Below, piece after piece: positions 1-9,293 of a stretch of 64,000 nucleotides of DNA. Within the stretch, counting starts at the first letter, position 1. The number at the start of each line of letters is the position of its first letter. Source of the stretch: IDS-8 sp040902105 (GTDB lineage: Bacteria > Pseudomonadota > Gammaproteobacteria > Steroidobacterales > Woeseiaceae); the NCBI GenBank assembly GCA_040902105.1, contig JBBDXW010000052.1, forward strand, positions 62,001-126,000, given 5' to 3'. The translations under genes were made by a program, and so were the position numbers. The notes under the pieces are model-generated. The model did not search any database. It saw nothing but the letters and a program-made list of their open reading frames with translations, and had not been told where the DNA came from.

Positions 1-76
1 ACTCGGCGTGCAATCACGCGCGCAGGCGATCGTGCTGGCGAAGGACAAGCGGTTGCGGGCGCGGCAGGCCGAATAG
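1..76 (+). CDS. C-terminal tail of a LuxR/FixJ-type regulator (partial)
   Basis: An open frame enters from the left edge and stops with TAG at 74-76. The readable end is GVQSRAQAIVLAKDKRLR. This matches how the LuxR-type DNA-binding helix bundle usually finishes (LGVSSRxQAVVxA). Only about 24 residues are visible, so the receiver or sensor part cannot be judged. It could be a two-component response regulator or a one-component LuxR protein. The assignment rests on this short motif alone. Confidence 0.4.
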   Translation, partial: LGVQSRAQAIVLAKDKRLRARQAE

Positions 77-106
77 CAGGTCAGTGAGCCGGTTTCACGA
101 CGCTCC

Positions 107-529
107 TCAAGCGCTCTTGGGACTCTTCCGAGAGCGGACGGGGCGAGTGGTAGCTCGCACCGACGTGTTCAGTGCCACGGCGGCGCGAATGAGCGCCTTC
201 AACGCTTTTGCATCAATCTTGTCGCCCTCATGGAAATCGATCGCGCGCCTGGTGTTGCCTTCGAGGCTGGAGTTGAACAGGCCTGAAGGGTCCTCCAACG
301 AGGCGCCCTTGGCGAAGGTCATCTTCACGACATTCTTGTACGTCTCACCGGTGCAGATGATTCCGGCGTGCGACCACACCGGAACCCCTCTCCACTTCCA
401 CTCCTCGACCACTTCGGGGTCGGCCTGCTTGATGAGAATTCGCACCCGAGCGAGCGTCTCGCCCCGCCAGTCACTCAGCTCCCTGATTCTCGCATCGATC
501 AGCTGAGAGGGAGAGCACTGGCCGCTCAC
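107..529 (-). CDS. DUF1801 (YdhG-like) protein, downstream copy
   Basis: This protein of about 140 aa has the DUF1801 pattern: an N-terminal helix (SQLIDARIRELSDWRGET), then EVVEEWKWRGVPVWSHAG and KMTFAKGASLEDP. The family adopts a compact alpha/beta fold and has no established enzymatic activity. The GTG at 529 overlaps the TGA of the upstream DUF1801 gene in a GTGA junction. I prefer this start because it begins where the family homology begins and implies translational coupling. An in-frame ATG at 568 would add 13 residues and overlap the neighbour by 43 bp. The C-terminus is basic (RPVRSRKSPKSA). Confidence 0.75.
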   Translation of the reverse strand: MSGQCSPSQLIDARIRELSDWRGETLARVRILIKQADPEVVEEWKWRGVPVWSHAGIICTGETYKNVVKMTFAKGASLEDPSGLFNSSLEGNTRRAIDFHEGDKIDAKALKALIRAAVALNTSVRATTRPVRSRKSPKSA

Positions 530-1050
530 ATTCGTTCGCCGGGCAATTGGCTGGCCTGCTTCACCCAAGCGGCCAGCGGAGCTTCGTCGAGCGGGTCGTC
601 CTCGTGGATGTCGAGGTAGCGCACTTCCTTTTGCCTGGACTCACCGGGGGGGACAGGACGCAGCGACGTGCCGCGGAAGAAAGCCACCTTGACGTAGTTC
701 GTGAAGCAATGGAAGTTGAGGAACCAGCTCCGGCCCTCGACTCCGTAAAACGGCGAGTTCCATTTGACCGCCTTGCGCACGCCGGGGACGGTGCGCGCGA
801 TGAGCGCGTCGAGGCGGCGCCCGACGTCGCGTTTCCAGCCCGGCATGGCCGCGATGTAGGACTGCACGGGGGCGTCGCCATCGGCCTTCGCGATCTGAGG
901 GTTGCCGCCTGCGAGGAGGGCCGGCCTTGCGACCTTGCGAGACTGCGACTTCGGTGCCGTCTTGCGCGGTTTGACCGCCTTCGCAGCAACCCGCTTGGCA
1001 GCGGCCTTCTTTGCGGCCTTCGCCGACTTCCTGAATCTCTTGCCGGTCAT
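526..1050 (-). CDS. DUF1801 protein with lysine/alanine-rich N-terminal tail
   Basis: This is a DUF1801-family protein of about 174 aa. The conserved core (VQSYIAAMPGWKRDVGRRL, KWNSPFYGVEG, NYVKVAFFRG) follows about 55 residues rich in Lys, Ala and Arg. Such a basic tail resembles histone-H1-like tails and could bind nucleic acid, which is inference. The ATG at 1050 is preceded by GGTGGAG at a suitable distance, so it is preferred over the codon 33 nt upstream. Its stop overlaps the GTG start of the second DUF1801 gene, so the two form a coupled pair. The biochemical role is unknown. Confidence 0.75.
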   Translation of the reverse strand: MTGKRFRKSAKAAKKAAAKRVAAKAVKPRKTAPKSQSRKVARPALLAGGNPQIAKADGDAPVQSYIAAMPGWKRDVGRRLDALIARTVPGVRKAVKWNSPFYGVEGRSWFLNFHCFTNYVKVAFFRGTSLRPVPPGESRQKEVRYLDIHEDDPLDEAPLAAWVKQASQLPGERM

Positions 1051-1142
1051 TGTGTTCACTCCACCTGATAGACCCATCCACAATCGAAAGTACTTGATGT
1101 GAAGCCCGTCACAGACTCCTTTTGCCGATTCCTTAAGCTGGC

Positions 1143-1718
1143 ATGTTATTACATTCCGCCAGAGATCAGATTGTGGCCAGGTTCGACACTTTGCTGAAAC
1201 GCCTTCGCAATATGGGAGAGGTCAAGTCGTACGAGCGTATCCAGACAGTTGACGGGTGCGAGACCATGACATCGACCCAGGCTTGCCGTTTCCGGGAACT
1301 GCAAAACACCTGCTTCGAGGGCAAAGGCAACAGCCGCAAAGTCAAGTCGCATTACTCGCTGAAAGAGGCAGCGCGCCTCCTGAGGTCAGAAGTCGATGAT
1401 ATCCTTCTATCCGCCGCGCTCGGCAGATTGCAGTGCTTTGTGATGTCGGCGGGGCTGCGGGGACATTGGCGAACTACCGGGCACGGGGAGCCGCGCCTGC
1501 CGGCGGAACCCGACGCAATACCGAAGTACCTGGCACTGTCTCCGGCCGATTGCCGGCAGATCGCGGCTTACGGCAGTGTCAACGTCCACGACCTGGAATA
1601 TCCTGCCGGCTCGGTACCTGACGGCGGCACCGTCTCGACAGCAGCCTATTTCGTACTTCGCGAGCCGATGTGGGTCGATCGGAAGCGCATCGTCCTGAAG
1701 CACCCACTGCCGAAGTAA
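1143..1718 (+). CDS. Hypothetical protein with a helix-turn-helix-like segment
   Basis: This is a 191-aa frame, or about 150 aa if translation starts at the internal ATG at 1266 (MTSTQACRF). The segment HYSLKEAARLLRSEVDDILL resembles the first helices of MerR/excisionase-type DNA-binding domains, where a SLKEAARLL phrase is common. The rest (PKYLALSPADCRQIAAYGS, YFVLREPMWVDRKRIVLKH) reads as protein but I do not recognise it. No signal peptide or membrane segment is visible. A RES toxin fragment lies immediately downstream. The sequence does not look like a Xre/MbcA-type antitoxin, so I do not pair them. Confidence 0.5.
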   Translation: MLLHSARDQIVARFDTLLKRLRNMGEVKSYERIQTVDGCETMTSTQACRFRELQNTCFEGKGNSRKVKSHYSLKEAARLLRSEVDDILLSAALGRLQCFVMSAGLRGHWRTTGHGEPRLPAEPDAIPKYLALSPADCRQIAAYGSVNVHDLEYPAGSVPDGGTVSTAAYFVLREPMWVDRKRIVLKHPLPK

Positions 1719-1881
1719 CCATAAGCATCGCGAACGGCGTTCAAAGCTGATCGGCATTCTCGCGTGCGCCGATTTGCGGAGCATGCGCTTTGCGCCGTCT
1801 GTTCGCGCGCAGGAAGTTCAGGCGAAAGTGAGCGCCGCATCGAGATCGGCTCGGTGGTCGAACCCCGCTTGCGATCAGTGA

Positions 1882-2100
1882 CGACCGATCGCGGCGACGC
1901 CGCCCGCGGCTCTTCAAGACATCGGCGAAGACTGGTTGGAACGAGGCGCGACAGCTATATTGAAAGTACCGTCAGCCGTCGTACCCGAAGAATGGAATTA
2001 CCTCTTGAGCCCGCAGCATGCCGATTTCAGGCGGATCGTCGCACCACCACCAGAGCCATTTTCATTCGATCGACGATTGGCACGAACACGCAAGCGTTGA
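1882..2100 (+). pseudogene. C-terminal remnant of a RES-family toxin (NAD+ phosphorylase type)
   Basis: The frame ending at the TGA at 2098-2100 reads LQDIGEDWLERG, LKVPSAVVPEEWNYLLS, HADF and PFSFDRRL. This is the typical C-terminal third of RES-domain proteins, the toxins of Xre-RES modules that degrade NAD+. The same frame is closed upstream by a TGA at 1879-1881. The N-terminal two thirds, with the catalytic Arg and Tyr, are missing, so the toxin is dead. The 300-bp space between the flanking genes is explained mainly by this fragment. I see no recognisable cognate antitoxin nearby. Confidence 0.6.
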
Positions 2101-2116
2101 CGCTGCTTACCGGCGT

Positions 2117-3790
2117 GTGGGGACCATTTTAATTATCGGCGGTTCGGGGGTATTCGGTTCCCGCCTGGTCGAGCGTCTGGCTCTGTCATGCGACTGCAGG
2201 ATTCTCGTTGCAGGCAGAACGAACGCCAGGGCCGCCCAAACCGTCGCCATGGTATCCGCCAAACGACCCCGCGCGATCTTGCAGCCCTGGGTACTCGATT
2301 ACAGACAAGCAACGCCTGAAGCACTGCGAGCCACCGGCGCTACGATAGTTGTCAATGCGGCCGGCCCGTTTCAGGGCATGGATTTGCGACTCACCCGGGC
2401 CGCAATCTCCGCGGGATGTCACTATATTGATCTGGCTGACGCGCGCGACTACGTCGCCGGATTTCCAGGTCTCAATGCAGCAGCGGTGCAATCAGATGTA
2501 CTGGCGGTATGCGGCGCAAGCTCCACCCCGGCCCTGTCACATGCGGCACTCGATCACCTGAGTCAGGCCATGGGAACACCCGATCAGATCAGGGTCTTTA
2601 TCTCACCAGGAAACCGGGCGCCGCGCGGACTTTCGGTGATGCAAGCGATCCTTTCTTACGCAGGCCAGCCGGTGCAGATACGCGAGGAGGGATTGACTCA
2701 CGCGCGCCCCGGATGGTCGCTGTTGCATCGTCGAACCTTGCGAGGGTTGCAGGCCCGCTGGTTCTCATTGTGTGAAACGCCCGACCTGGATCTGATCCCG
2801 TCGCGATTTCCCCAAGTCCGGACGGCGCACTTTTTTGCCGGGCTGGAGTTGAGCATTTTGCATTGTGGACTTTGGGGGTTGAGCCTGCTCGTGCGCGCGC
2901 GAATGATCGCATCTCTTTCGCCCTATGCATCCACGCTGCTGGCGATCGCCAGCCGCCTCGAGCGTTTCGGCACGGACCGCGGCGGAATGTTAGTCGAGGT
3001 TGAGGGATGGGACGCCAACGGCTTGCGAATCGTCTCGCGCTGGGGATTGTTGGCTGAAGCCGGGGACGGCCCCTATATTCCGACACTGCCCGCGCTTGCC
3101 ATGATCCGCAAGCTCCTGTTGGGTCAGGAGACCCGGCGCGGCGCACAGGCGTGTGTCGGCTTGTTGACGCTGGAAGACATCACCGGGGAATTCAAGGAAC
3201 TCCGGATACAGACTTACCGGGAAAGGCTCTGCATGGAACCGTTGTTCAAGCGCGCTTTCGGCGCCCGCTTCGAGCGGATGCCCCCGTCGATCCGCGAACT
3301 GCATCGCCCATGCGGGACAACGGTATTCAAGGGGATCGCACAGGTCGACGAAGCCTCAAATTTTATCGGCACCCTGGCGGCACGGCTGTTTCGTTTCCCG
3401 CCGGCGGGTTCGGATGTCCCGGTTGAAGTGACGTTGCAGCCCCACGGAAATGACGAGGTCTGGCTCCGGCGTTTCGGCCATTCGGGATTCTCGAGCACCC
3501 TCGCCATCGATGCTCGCACGCATCAACTGACAGAGCGATTCGGACCCGTGTGTTTCACATTGAAGATCGAGTGTCACAAAAATGGTCTCGACATGAGCAT
3601 CGAAAGTGCGCGGATCGGCATCCTGTCTCTGCCGCGTTTTCTCGTGCCTTGGACCCGTGCATATGAACGGATCGATAGGGAAGGCCGCTTTACGTTCGAT
3701 GTCGAGATCGGCCTTCGGGGGATTGGAAGATTAGTGAGATATCGAGGTTGGTTGCGCCACTGTCGGGGCCCGACGCTCCACACTGCATGA
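2117..3790 (+). CDS. Saccharopine dehydrogenase-like NAD(P)-binding protein with C-terminal DUF4166
   Basis: The N-terminus is a Rossmann fold (ILIIGGSGVFGSRLVERL), followed by NAAGPFQGMD and YIDLADARDYV as in the saccharopine dehydrogenase NADP-binding domain. The last 180 residues (FGARFERMPPSIRELH, then GTLAARLFRFPPAG) match DUF4166. Fusions of these two are known, but their substrate is not established. The frame is open from an ATG at 2018, but that stretch overlaps the RES remnant. The GTG at 2117, just before the Rossmann strand, is the more natural start and gives about 557 aa. No strong ribosome site decides the question. The gene stands alone, with LctP converging from the right. 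Confidence 0.75.
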   Translation: MGTILIIGGSGVFGSRLVERLALSCDCRILVAGRTNARAAQTVAMVSAKRPRAILQPWVLDYRQATPEALRATGATIVVNAAGPFQGMDLRLTRAAISAGCHYIDLADARDYVAGFPGLNAAAVQSDVLAVCGASSTPALSHAALDHLSQAMGTPDQIRVFISPGNRAPRGLSVMQAILSYAGQPVQIREEGLTHARPGWSLLHRRTLRGLQARWFSLCETPDLDLIPSRFPQVRTAHFFAGLELSILHCGLWGLSLLVRARMIASLSPYASTLLAIASRLERFGTDRGGMLVEVEGWDANGLRIVSRWGLLAEAGDGPYIPTLPALAMIRKLLLGQETRRGAQACVGLLTLEDITGEFKELRIQTYRERLCMEPLFKRAFGARFERMPPSIRELHRPCGTTVFKGIAQVDEASNFIGTLAARLFRFPPAGSDVPVEVTLQPHGNDEVWLRRFGHSGFSSTLAIDARTHQLTERFGPVCFTLKIECHKNGLDMSIESARIGILSLPRFLVPWTRAYERIDREGRFTFDVEIGLRGIGRLVRYRGWLRHCRGPTLHTA

Positions 3791-3917
3791 GGGCGAAACG
3801 CTACGCAGAGGCTGGGCCTCCAGATGAGCTTTTCGACAGATAGCTACGAAATATTCCAATGAGATGGACCGGCGTAGTGGGCACTGCGCGGGCTTTTTCG
3901 TCGTATCGCAGAGTACC

Positions 3918-5675
3918 TCAGCCGCCGCCGGGCCAGATCTGCAGCAGGGTGAACGGATAGACGTAGGCCTGCAGCACTACCAGGGTGCTGATCAGCATGG
4001 CCAGCACGAGGGAGTGGAGGAACACATAGCGCAGGATGTCGCCTTCGTGGCCGTACCAGCGCGTTGCAGTGGAGGCAACCACGATCGATTGCGCATCGAT
4101 CATCTTGCCCATCACGCCGCCCGAGCTGTTGGCTGCTGCCATCAGGTTAGGGTTGAGTCCCAGCTGCTCGGACGTGATTTTCTGAAGCCCGCCGAACAGC
4201 ACGTTGGAGGCAGTATCCGATCCCGTCAGAGCAACGCCGAGCCATCCCAGCATCGTGCCGAAGAACGGATAGAGCACCCCGGTATGGGCGAACGCCAGCC
4301 CGAGGGTCGCGTCGGTACCCGAGTAGCGCGTCGTGAATCCCAGCGCGAGCATGGCCGCAATGGTCAGCAGGGAATAGCGGACCAGCACGATCGTTTCCCA
4401 ATACTTGCGCAATAGCTGGCCGACCGGGTAGCGCATGAACAGGCCGGCGAGAATCGCGGCGAGCAGAATTCCGGTACCGGTCGCCGACAGCCAGTTCAGG
4501 ACGTAGACCGCCCTCTCGGGATGCGCTGCGGCGACTACCGGCGGCACTTTCTGCACCCGCTCGTGCAGGCCGGCGACCTTGAAGTCCAGCATGGTGATGC
4601 CGTCCCACGGCAGAACGACCTTCTCTTCCGTTTTTACCGGTCCGGCCGCGGTCTGTTCCACCTTGGCGACGGTATAGCTGCCGTTGAGGTAGCCGCGCAC
4701 CTGCGGGGCACCCCAGGCAAACACGAACACCGACAGCACGATCCAGGGTATCCAGGCCCTGGTGACCGCGGCGCGGTCGTGCTGCACCGGCAGGCCGGTG
4801 CCGGCGTCGACCGTTCCGTTGTCCTTGTCGTGGCCCCGGAGCGCCGTCGTTTTCCAGATGGTCCTGGGTTTCCAGAACCTCAGAAAAACCGTCAGGGAGG
4901 CCATCGATATGATCGCAGCGCCGATGTCCACCAGCCACGGCCCGTGGTAGTTGGAGATGAGGAACTGCGGGATGGCGAACGTGACACCGGTGATCAGGCT
5001 GGCAGGCCAGACTTCCTTCATTCCGCGCCAGCCGGCAAAGGCCCACACCAGCCAGAACGGGACGAGAACCGAGAAGAACGGTAACTGCCTGCCGACCATC
5101 GCGGACAGCTCGTACAAGTCCAGCCCGGTAACCGCGGACAGCGCGATGATTGGCGTGCCAAGCGCGCCGTAAGCCACCGGCGCGGTATTGGCGATCAATG
5201 ACAGGCCGGAGGCGGCCAACGGCGAAAATCCGAGCCCGATCAGGATCGCTCCGGTCACCGCGACCGGGGTACCGAAACCCGCCGCCCCCTCGAAGAATGC
5301 ACCGAACGCGAAGGCGATCAGCAGAAGCTGCAGCCGCCGGTCCTCCGTCACGCCGGCGATGCTGTCCTGGAGGATCTTGAAGTAACCCTTGTCCCTGGTG
5401 AGCTGGTACAGAAAAATGATGTTGAGGACAATCCAGCCGATCGGCAGAAGGCCGAAGAGCGCGCCGTACATCGCGGATGCTCCGGCCATCTGCATGGGCA
5501 TTCCATAAATGAAGATCGCGATCGCCAGGGCCGCGATCAGTCCGGCAAGTGCCGCGACGTGCGCCGACCAGCGCATGAACGCAAGCCCGCCGAGCAGAAC
5601 GGCGATCGGAACGGCCGCGAGAGCCGTGCTCAGCACGGCATTGCCTGTCGGATCGTAGATCTGGCTCCATGCCAC
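3918..5675 (-). CDS. lldP: L-lactate permease, LctP/LldP family
   Basis: This 585-aa integral membrane protein of the LctP family (lactate/glycolate:H+ symport) carries family signatures FGAFFEGAAGFGTPVAVTGA, NTAPVAYGALGTPI and GSDTASNVLFGGLQ. About 13 hydrophobic segments are apparent. A hydrophilic insert of roughly 100 residues sits between the two halves, as is usual for the family. The start is GTG at 5675, preceded by GGGGAGG at 8 nt; the ATG at 5670 is out of frame. No lactate dehydrogenase or LldR regulator is adjacent, so the transported carboxylate is not shown by context. Confidence 0.93.
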   Translation of the reverse strand: MAWSQIYDPTGNAVLSTALAAVPIAVLLGGLAFMRWSAHVAALAGLIAALAIAIFIYGMPMQMAGASAMYGALFGLLPIGWIVLNIIFLYQLTRDKGYFKILQDSIAGVTEDRRLQLLLIAFAFGAFFEGAAGFGTPVAVTGAILIGLGFSPLAASGLSLIANTAPVAYGALGTPIIALSAVTGLDLYELSAMVGRQLPFFSVLVPFWLVWAFAGWRGMKEVWPASLITGVTFAIPQFLISNYHGPWLVDIGAAIISMASLTVFLRFWKPRTIWKTTALRGHDKDNGTVDAGTGLPVQHDRAAVTRAWIPWIVLSVFVFAWGAPQVRGYLNGSYTVAKVEQTAAGPVKTEEKVVLPWDGITMLDFKVAGLHERVQKVPPVVAAAHPERAVYVLNWLSATGTGILLAAILAGLFMRYPVGQLLRKYWETIVLVRYSLLTIAAMLALGFTTRYSGTDATLGLAFAHTGVLYPFFGTMLGWLGVALTGSDTASNVLFGGLQKITSEQLGLNPNLMAAANSSGGVMGKMIDAQSIVVASTATRWYGHEGDILRYVFLHSLVLAMLISTLVVLQAYVYPFTLLQIWPGGG

Positions 5676-5815
5676 GTGGATATCCTCCCCGCTTTGAGCT
5701 CAACCATCGTCTGAGGCACGCAAGCCTTTGCCGATGGATCGCATGGTGATCTGCACGTCTCCGGAGTAACGCTGAAGGTTAACGGCCCAACCTTGTCTTC
5801 CCTCGGCGTCCGGGA

Positions 5816-6233
5816 TCATTCGGGCACGTTCGCCCTCGTGAACCCGGCCGGCACCTCGAATGTCGCCGAATCGGCAGTTTCCTGCGAAACCGCGACCAGT
5901 TCGGTGCTTATGGCGAGCAGTTGAATCATTCCGGAATCCTCAGCCGTCGCCGCGACCGGCTCCTCCTTTTTCCGCCGCTTGAACAGCGAGCCGACCAGAC
6001 CCCCGCCTACGCCCCCGATTTGAAATGCCGGCGTGCACGCCGATTCGCCTGTTATCGCGGGTCGTGACGCTGATGGCAAACGCCACGCCCGGCGGTCCAG
6101 TCCAGACTGTACTACAACGCTTCCGGCGCTGCTGTTTGGGGCGGCGCGGGAAAGGTTCCATTGGCGGCGATTCCATAAGGCAGATACGTCGACGCGACAA
6201 CCATGCCGGCACAGGGAATAATCTGTAACCCAT
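5816..6233 (-). pseudogene. Decayed exported-protein gene with frameshifts
   Basis: On the minus strand the last about 55 codons read coherently (TPAFQIGGVGGGLVGSLF, a KRRKKEE stretch, then FEVPAGFTRANVPE). The end resembles secreted proteins that finish in a VPAGF-type motif. The part that should precede it (GPPGVAFAISVTTRDN) lies in another frame, with the switch near 6046-6056. Further upstream the plausible reading moves to a third frame (GMVVASTYLPYGIAANGT) with a stop near 6112. I read this as a gene broken by at least two indels. The remaining 5676-6322 sequence holds nothing else recognisable. Confidence 0.35.
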
Positions 6234-6322
6234 GTCCGTTGCCTGTGAGCCGGCCGCGGACCGACAACCAAGCCATTCCGGGTGCTATGAGGCACTGTGA
6301 CATGACGCTTCGAAGGTGACCC

Positions 6323-7903
6323 ATGAACGATGCGGACTACATCATCGCAGGAAGCGGTATCAATGCGCTGGTTTGCGCCGCGATCCTTGGCCGCAAGGGA
6401 CGCAGCGTCCTGCTGCTCGAGCGCAACGATCGCTGCGGCGGTTGTATCCGCACCGAGGAAATTACCGCTCCCGGATTCGTTCATGACGTGATGGCAACGA
6501 CCTTCGTGCTGTTCGTCACCTCACCGGCGTACAAGGAATTGGGGCCCGACCTCGAAACGCGGGGCCTGGCTTTTGCCAATACCGATTTGCCGACCGGTGT
6601 CGTCATGCCCGACGGGCGGCAGTTGACGCTCAGCACCAACCGGACGCGCAATATCGCGGCGTTCGATGCCGCCTGCCAGGGCGATGGCGCCGCGTTTGCG
6701 CGCGAGATGGATCGACTCGGCCTGGACGCGTCGTTCATATTCTCGTTGCTCGGCGGCTCCCTGTGGACATCGAGTACGCTGCGCCTGATGCTGAGAGAAG
6801 GCTGGCGCCGCAGCCCGCGCAGTCTCGCGGCTTTTTTCGGCGAGGCTCTGGTGTCGGGGCGCGCTTACCTGGAGTCCCGTTTCACGTCGCAGCTCGTCCA
6901 TGCCTTGTTCGCTCCATGGGTGCTCCACGTCGGGCTCGGCCCGGAAAGCGCCTATGGCGCACAAATGCTGAAGGTAATCGGTTTCGCACTGGAAGCCGCC
7001 GGAGCGCCCATCGTGAAGGGTGGCGCAGGAAATCTGCTCCGGGCGTTCGAGCAGCTGATAAAGGACCAGGGCGGAACGATTCGCACGAGCGCCGATGTCG
7101 ACCTGATCGAGCGTGATGAGCGGGGACGGGCGCGGGGTGTGCGGCTCTCCGACGGCACCTCGATGACCGCTGCAAAAGGGGTCATTTGCTCCGTCGGACC
7201 CGGTCAGCTCTACAAGCGGCTCCTGCGGGACGATTCACTTCCAGCCGATGTCGTAGATGGACTCGCGACTTTTCGCTACGGCAAGGGGAACTTCCAGCTT
7301 CACTATGCCCTGTCGGAGCCGCCGCGGTGGAAGTCCGGCGATCTGAACGGCGTCGCACTGCTGCACCTCACTCCGGGTCTCGACGGTGTCTCACGCGCCA
7401 CGAACGAGTGCGAGCGTTCTCTTCTGCCCGCAGTGCCGACTATTTGTGTCGGTCAGCCTGCTTCGCTGGATCCGCAGCGAGCACCCGCCGGGCGAGCGAT
7501 TCTCTGGCTGCAAATCCCGGAGGTTCCGCGATTCATAAAGGGTGATGCCGCCGCGGAGATTCAGGCGCCGCACGATGGCTATTGGACCGAAGAGGTTCGG
7601 GAACGCTTCGCCGACAGGGTCGAAGGTATCCTGGAGCAATACATCGATGGCTTTGGCAGCGCTATCGTCGCGCGTCGCGCCTACTCGCCCGCCGATCTGG
7701 AAAACCTGAACATCAACCTCGTCGGCGGTGATCCGTACGGCGGGTTTTGCGGGCTCGACCAATCTTTCGTCTGGCGCCCGTTCAAAACTTCGGTCAATAG
7801 TCACACCCACGTTCCCGCGCTGTACCATATCGGCGCATCGACGCATCCCGGGCCGGGACTGAGTGGCGGTTCGGGCTACCTTCTGGCGCACCGCTTGAGA
7901 TAG
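6323..7903 (+). CDS. FAD-dependent oxidoreductase of the phytoene desaturase-like (CrtI/PYROXD2) family
   Basis: This 526-aa flavoprotein begins with a dinucleotide-binding motif (YIIAGSGINALVCAAILGRK and an ERNDRCGG loop) and ends with HPGPGLSGGSGYLLAHRL. The latter is the FAD-contacting C-terminal motif of CrtI-like amine-oxidase-fold proteins. The central region is typical of the PYROXD2-like branch, not of true carotenoid desaturases, and no other carotenoid gene is nearby. Its substrate is therefore unknown. AAGGTGACCC precedes the ATG. It is a single gene, and the next gene starts 99 bp downstream. Confidence 0.85.
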   Translation: MNDADYIIAGSGINALVCAAILGRKGRSVLLLERNDRCGGCIRTEEITAPGFVHDVMATTFVLFVTSPAYKELGPDLETRGLAFANTDLPTGVVMPDGRQLTLSTNRTRNIAAFDAACQGDGAAFAREMDRLGLDASFIFSLLGGSLWTSSTLRLMLREGWRRSPRSLAAFFGEALVSGRAYLESRFTSQLVHALFAPWVLHVGLGPESAYGAQMLKVIGFALEAAGAPIVKGGAGNLLRAFEQLIKDQGGTIRTSADVDLIERDERGRARGVRLSDGTSMTAAKGVICSVGPGQLYKRLLRDDSLPADVVDGLATFRYGKGNFQLHYALSEPPRWKSGDLNGVALLHLTPGLDGVSRATNECERSLLPAVPTICVGQPASLDPQRAPAGRAILWLQIPEVPRFIKGDAAAEIQAPHDGYWTEEVRERFADRVEGILEQYIDGFGSAIVARRAYSPADLENLNINLVGGDPYGGFCGLDQSFVWRPFKTSVNSHTHVPALYHIGASTHPGPGLSGGSGYLLAHRLR

Positions 7904-8002
7904 GGATGATGATTTGGTCAGTGACCGCAGGCACAGGACAACATGCGGTGGATCACGAATTTGAAAGTGAAATTTATCGACAAACTGTCAGGAGCACGCG
8001 AT

Positions 8003-8608
8003 ATGAAACTCAAGTTGTTGCTGGTATCGGCAGGCGTGGTCGCAGGGGCCTTGGTGTCTTTTGGTATCACGCTGGCGCAAAGTCAAGGGCAAGGAATTGC
8101 CGGCGCACGGGGGGTCGATCATATCGGGATGACCGTACCGAGCCTGGATCAGGCAATCGATTTTTTCACAAGCGCCCTCGGCTGTGAGCACATCTATACA
8201 GCCGGTCCCTTCAACGACCCGCAAGGCGACTGGATGAAGACCAGTCTGGCAGTCGACCCGCGCGCATCCACGACTCTCGCAATGGTTCGCTGCGGTCGCA
8301 CGCAGAACATCGAGCTGTTCGAATACCAGGCGAAGGACCAGGTAAAGGTCCCTCCGAAGAACAGCGACGTGGGTGGCATGCACATCGCCTTCTACGTCGA
8401 CGATATGGAGAAGGCCGTCGGCTACCTGAAGGCTGCGCCTGATGTAAAGATACTGGGCGAACCGACGCCAGTGTCCGGACAGCCGAATGGCGGGGAAGTT
8501 TTCCTCTATTTTCTGAGTCCCTGGGGCTCCAGCATGGAGATCGTCTCGTACAACGAGGGCATGGAATACGAGAAGGCCACGAGCAAAAGACTTTTCAGCG
8601 TCAAATAG
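8003..8608 (+). CDS. Exported VOC (glyoxalase/bleomycin-resistance-fold) protein
   Basis: This protein of about 201 aa has a hydrophobic leader (MKLKLLLVSAGVVAGALVS) and a vicinal-oxygen-chelate domain starting at GVDHIGMTVPSLDQAIDFF. The second half carries GGMHIAFYVDDMEKAV and the SPWGSSMEIVSY end motif. H and E residues at the usual metal positions are present. AGGAG at 7991 supports the ATG at 8003; an upstream in-frame ATG at 7943 lacks such a site. VOC proteins include lyases and dioxygenases, and the reaction here cannot be named. Export is unusual for the fold but recurs in environmental proteobacteria. Confidence 0.8.
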   Translation: MKLKLLLVSAGVVAGALVSFGITLAQSQGQGIAGARGVDHIGMTVPSLDQAIDFFTSALGCEHIYTAGPFNDPQGDWMKTSLAVDPRASTTLAMVRCGRTQNIELFEYQAKDQVKVPPKNSDVGGMHIAFYVDDMEKAVGYLKAAPDVKILGEPTPVSGQPNGGEVFLYFLSPWGSSMEIVSYNEGMEYEKATSKRLFSVK

Positions 8609-8878
8609 GAGCATCGGGGAATCTCGGAACGTGCATTCATTCCATGAAAGCGTTCGATAAGGCACTGGAGCTTGCGCGGGCTGTGCTCTCGGAGGGCCCG
8701 TCGAGTTAGCGCAGGCAATGCAGCACCACACGATGATCCATGGGTAAGAGAGTTGATTCGCGCTCGAAGCTGATACGCGCTCGCATCCACGATCTGTCGG
8801 TCCAAGGAAACGTGCCCGTGAGCGTTTTCTCGTGGGATACTTTGTGCCACTGAGTCAAGTCGACAGGCGATTACAACA

Positions 8879-9244
8879 ATGGTTGCGCATTTCGGAGGTT
8901 GCCACTGCAGACGCGTCAGGTTTGAGGTGATCGCTCCACGCGTCCTGAATGTCACGGACTGTAATTGCTCCATATGCAGTAAGTCCGGGTACCTTCACGT
9001 GATCGTGACGAAGGCGCAGTTCAAGTTGCTGTCCGGGGCGGACGTGCTAACGACATATCAGTTCAATTCCGGCACCGCCAGGCATTTGTTTTGTTCTGTA
9101 TGCGGCATCAAGGCGTTTTACGTGCCGCGATCACATCCGGATGGTTACAGCGTCAACGCACGGTGTTTGGACGAGGGCACCGTCGAGAGCATTAACGTCA
9201 TCCCCTCCGACGGCAGGAACTGGGAAAGAACGCATCGACTGTGA
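8879..9244 (+). CDS. GFA family (CENP-V/GFA domain) zinc protein
   Basis: This 121-aa protein has the ordered cysteines of the GFA fold: GGCHC near the start, then CNCSIC, then FCSVCG. These bind two zinc ions in glutathione-dependent formaldehyde-activating-enzyme relatives. The true formaldehyde role has been established for only a few members, so none is assigned. No signal peptide is present. The gene stands alone, 270 bp after the VOC gene, and those 270 bp hold no recognisable feature. Confidence 0.88.
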   Translation: MVAHFGGCHCRRVRFEVIAPRVLNVTDCNCSICSKSGYLHVIVTKAQFKLLSGADVLTTYQFNSGTARHLFCSVCGIKAFYVPRSHPDGYSVNARCLDEGTVESINVIPSDGRNWERTHRL

Positions 9245-9293
9245 ACGCCTGTGATATGCCCCACCTGTTACCACTGAGGAGTAGAACATTCTG

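Noticed and set aside
4147..5703. 518-codon same-strand alternative frame inside the lactate permease gene
   Set aside because: Arginine-rich nonsense; LctP motifs are continuous in the other frame.
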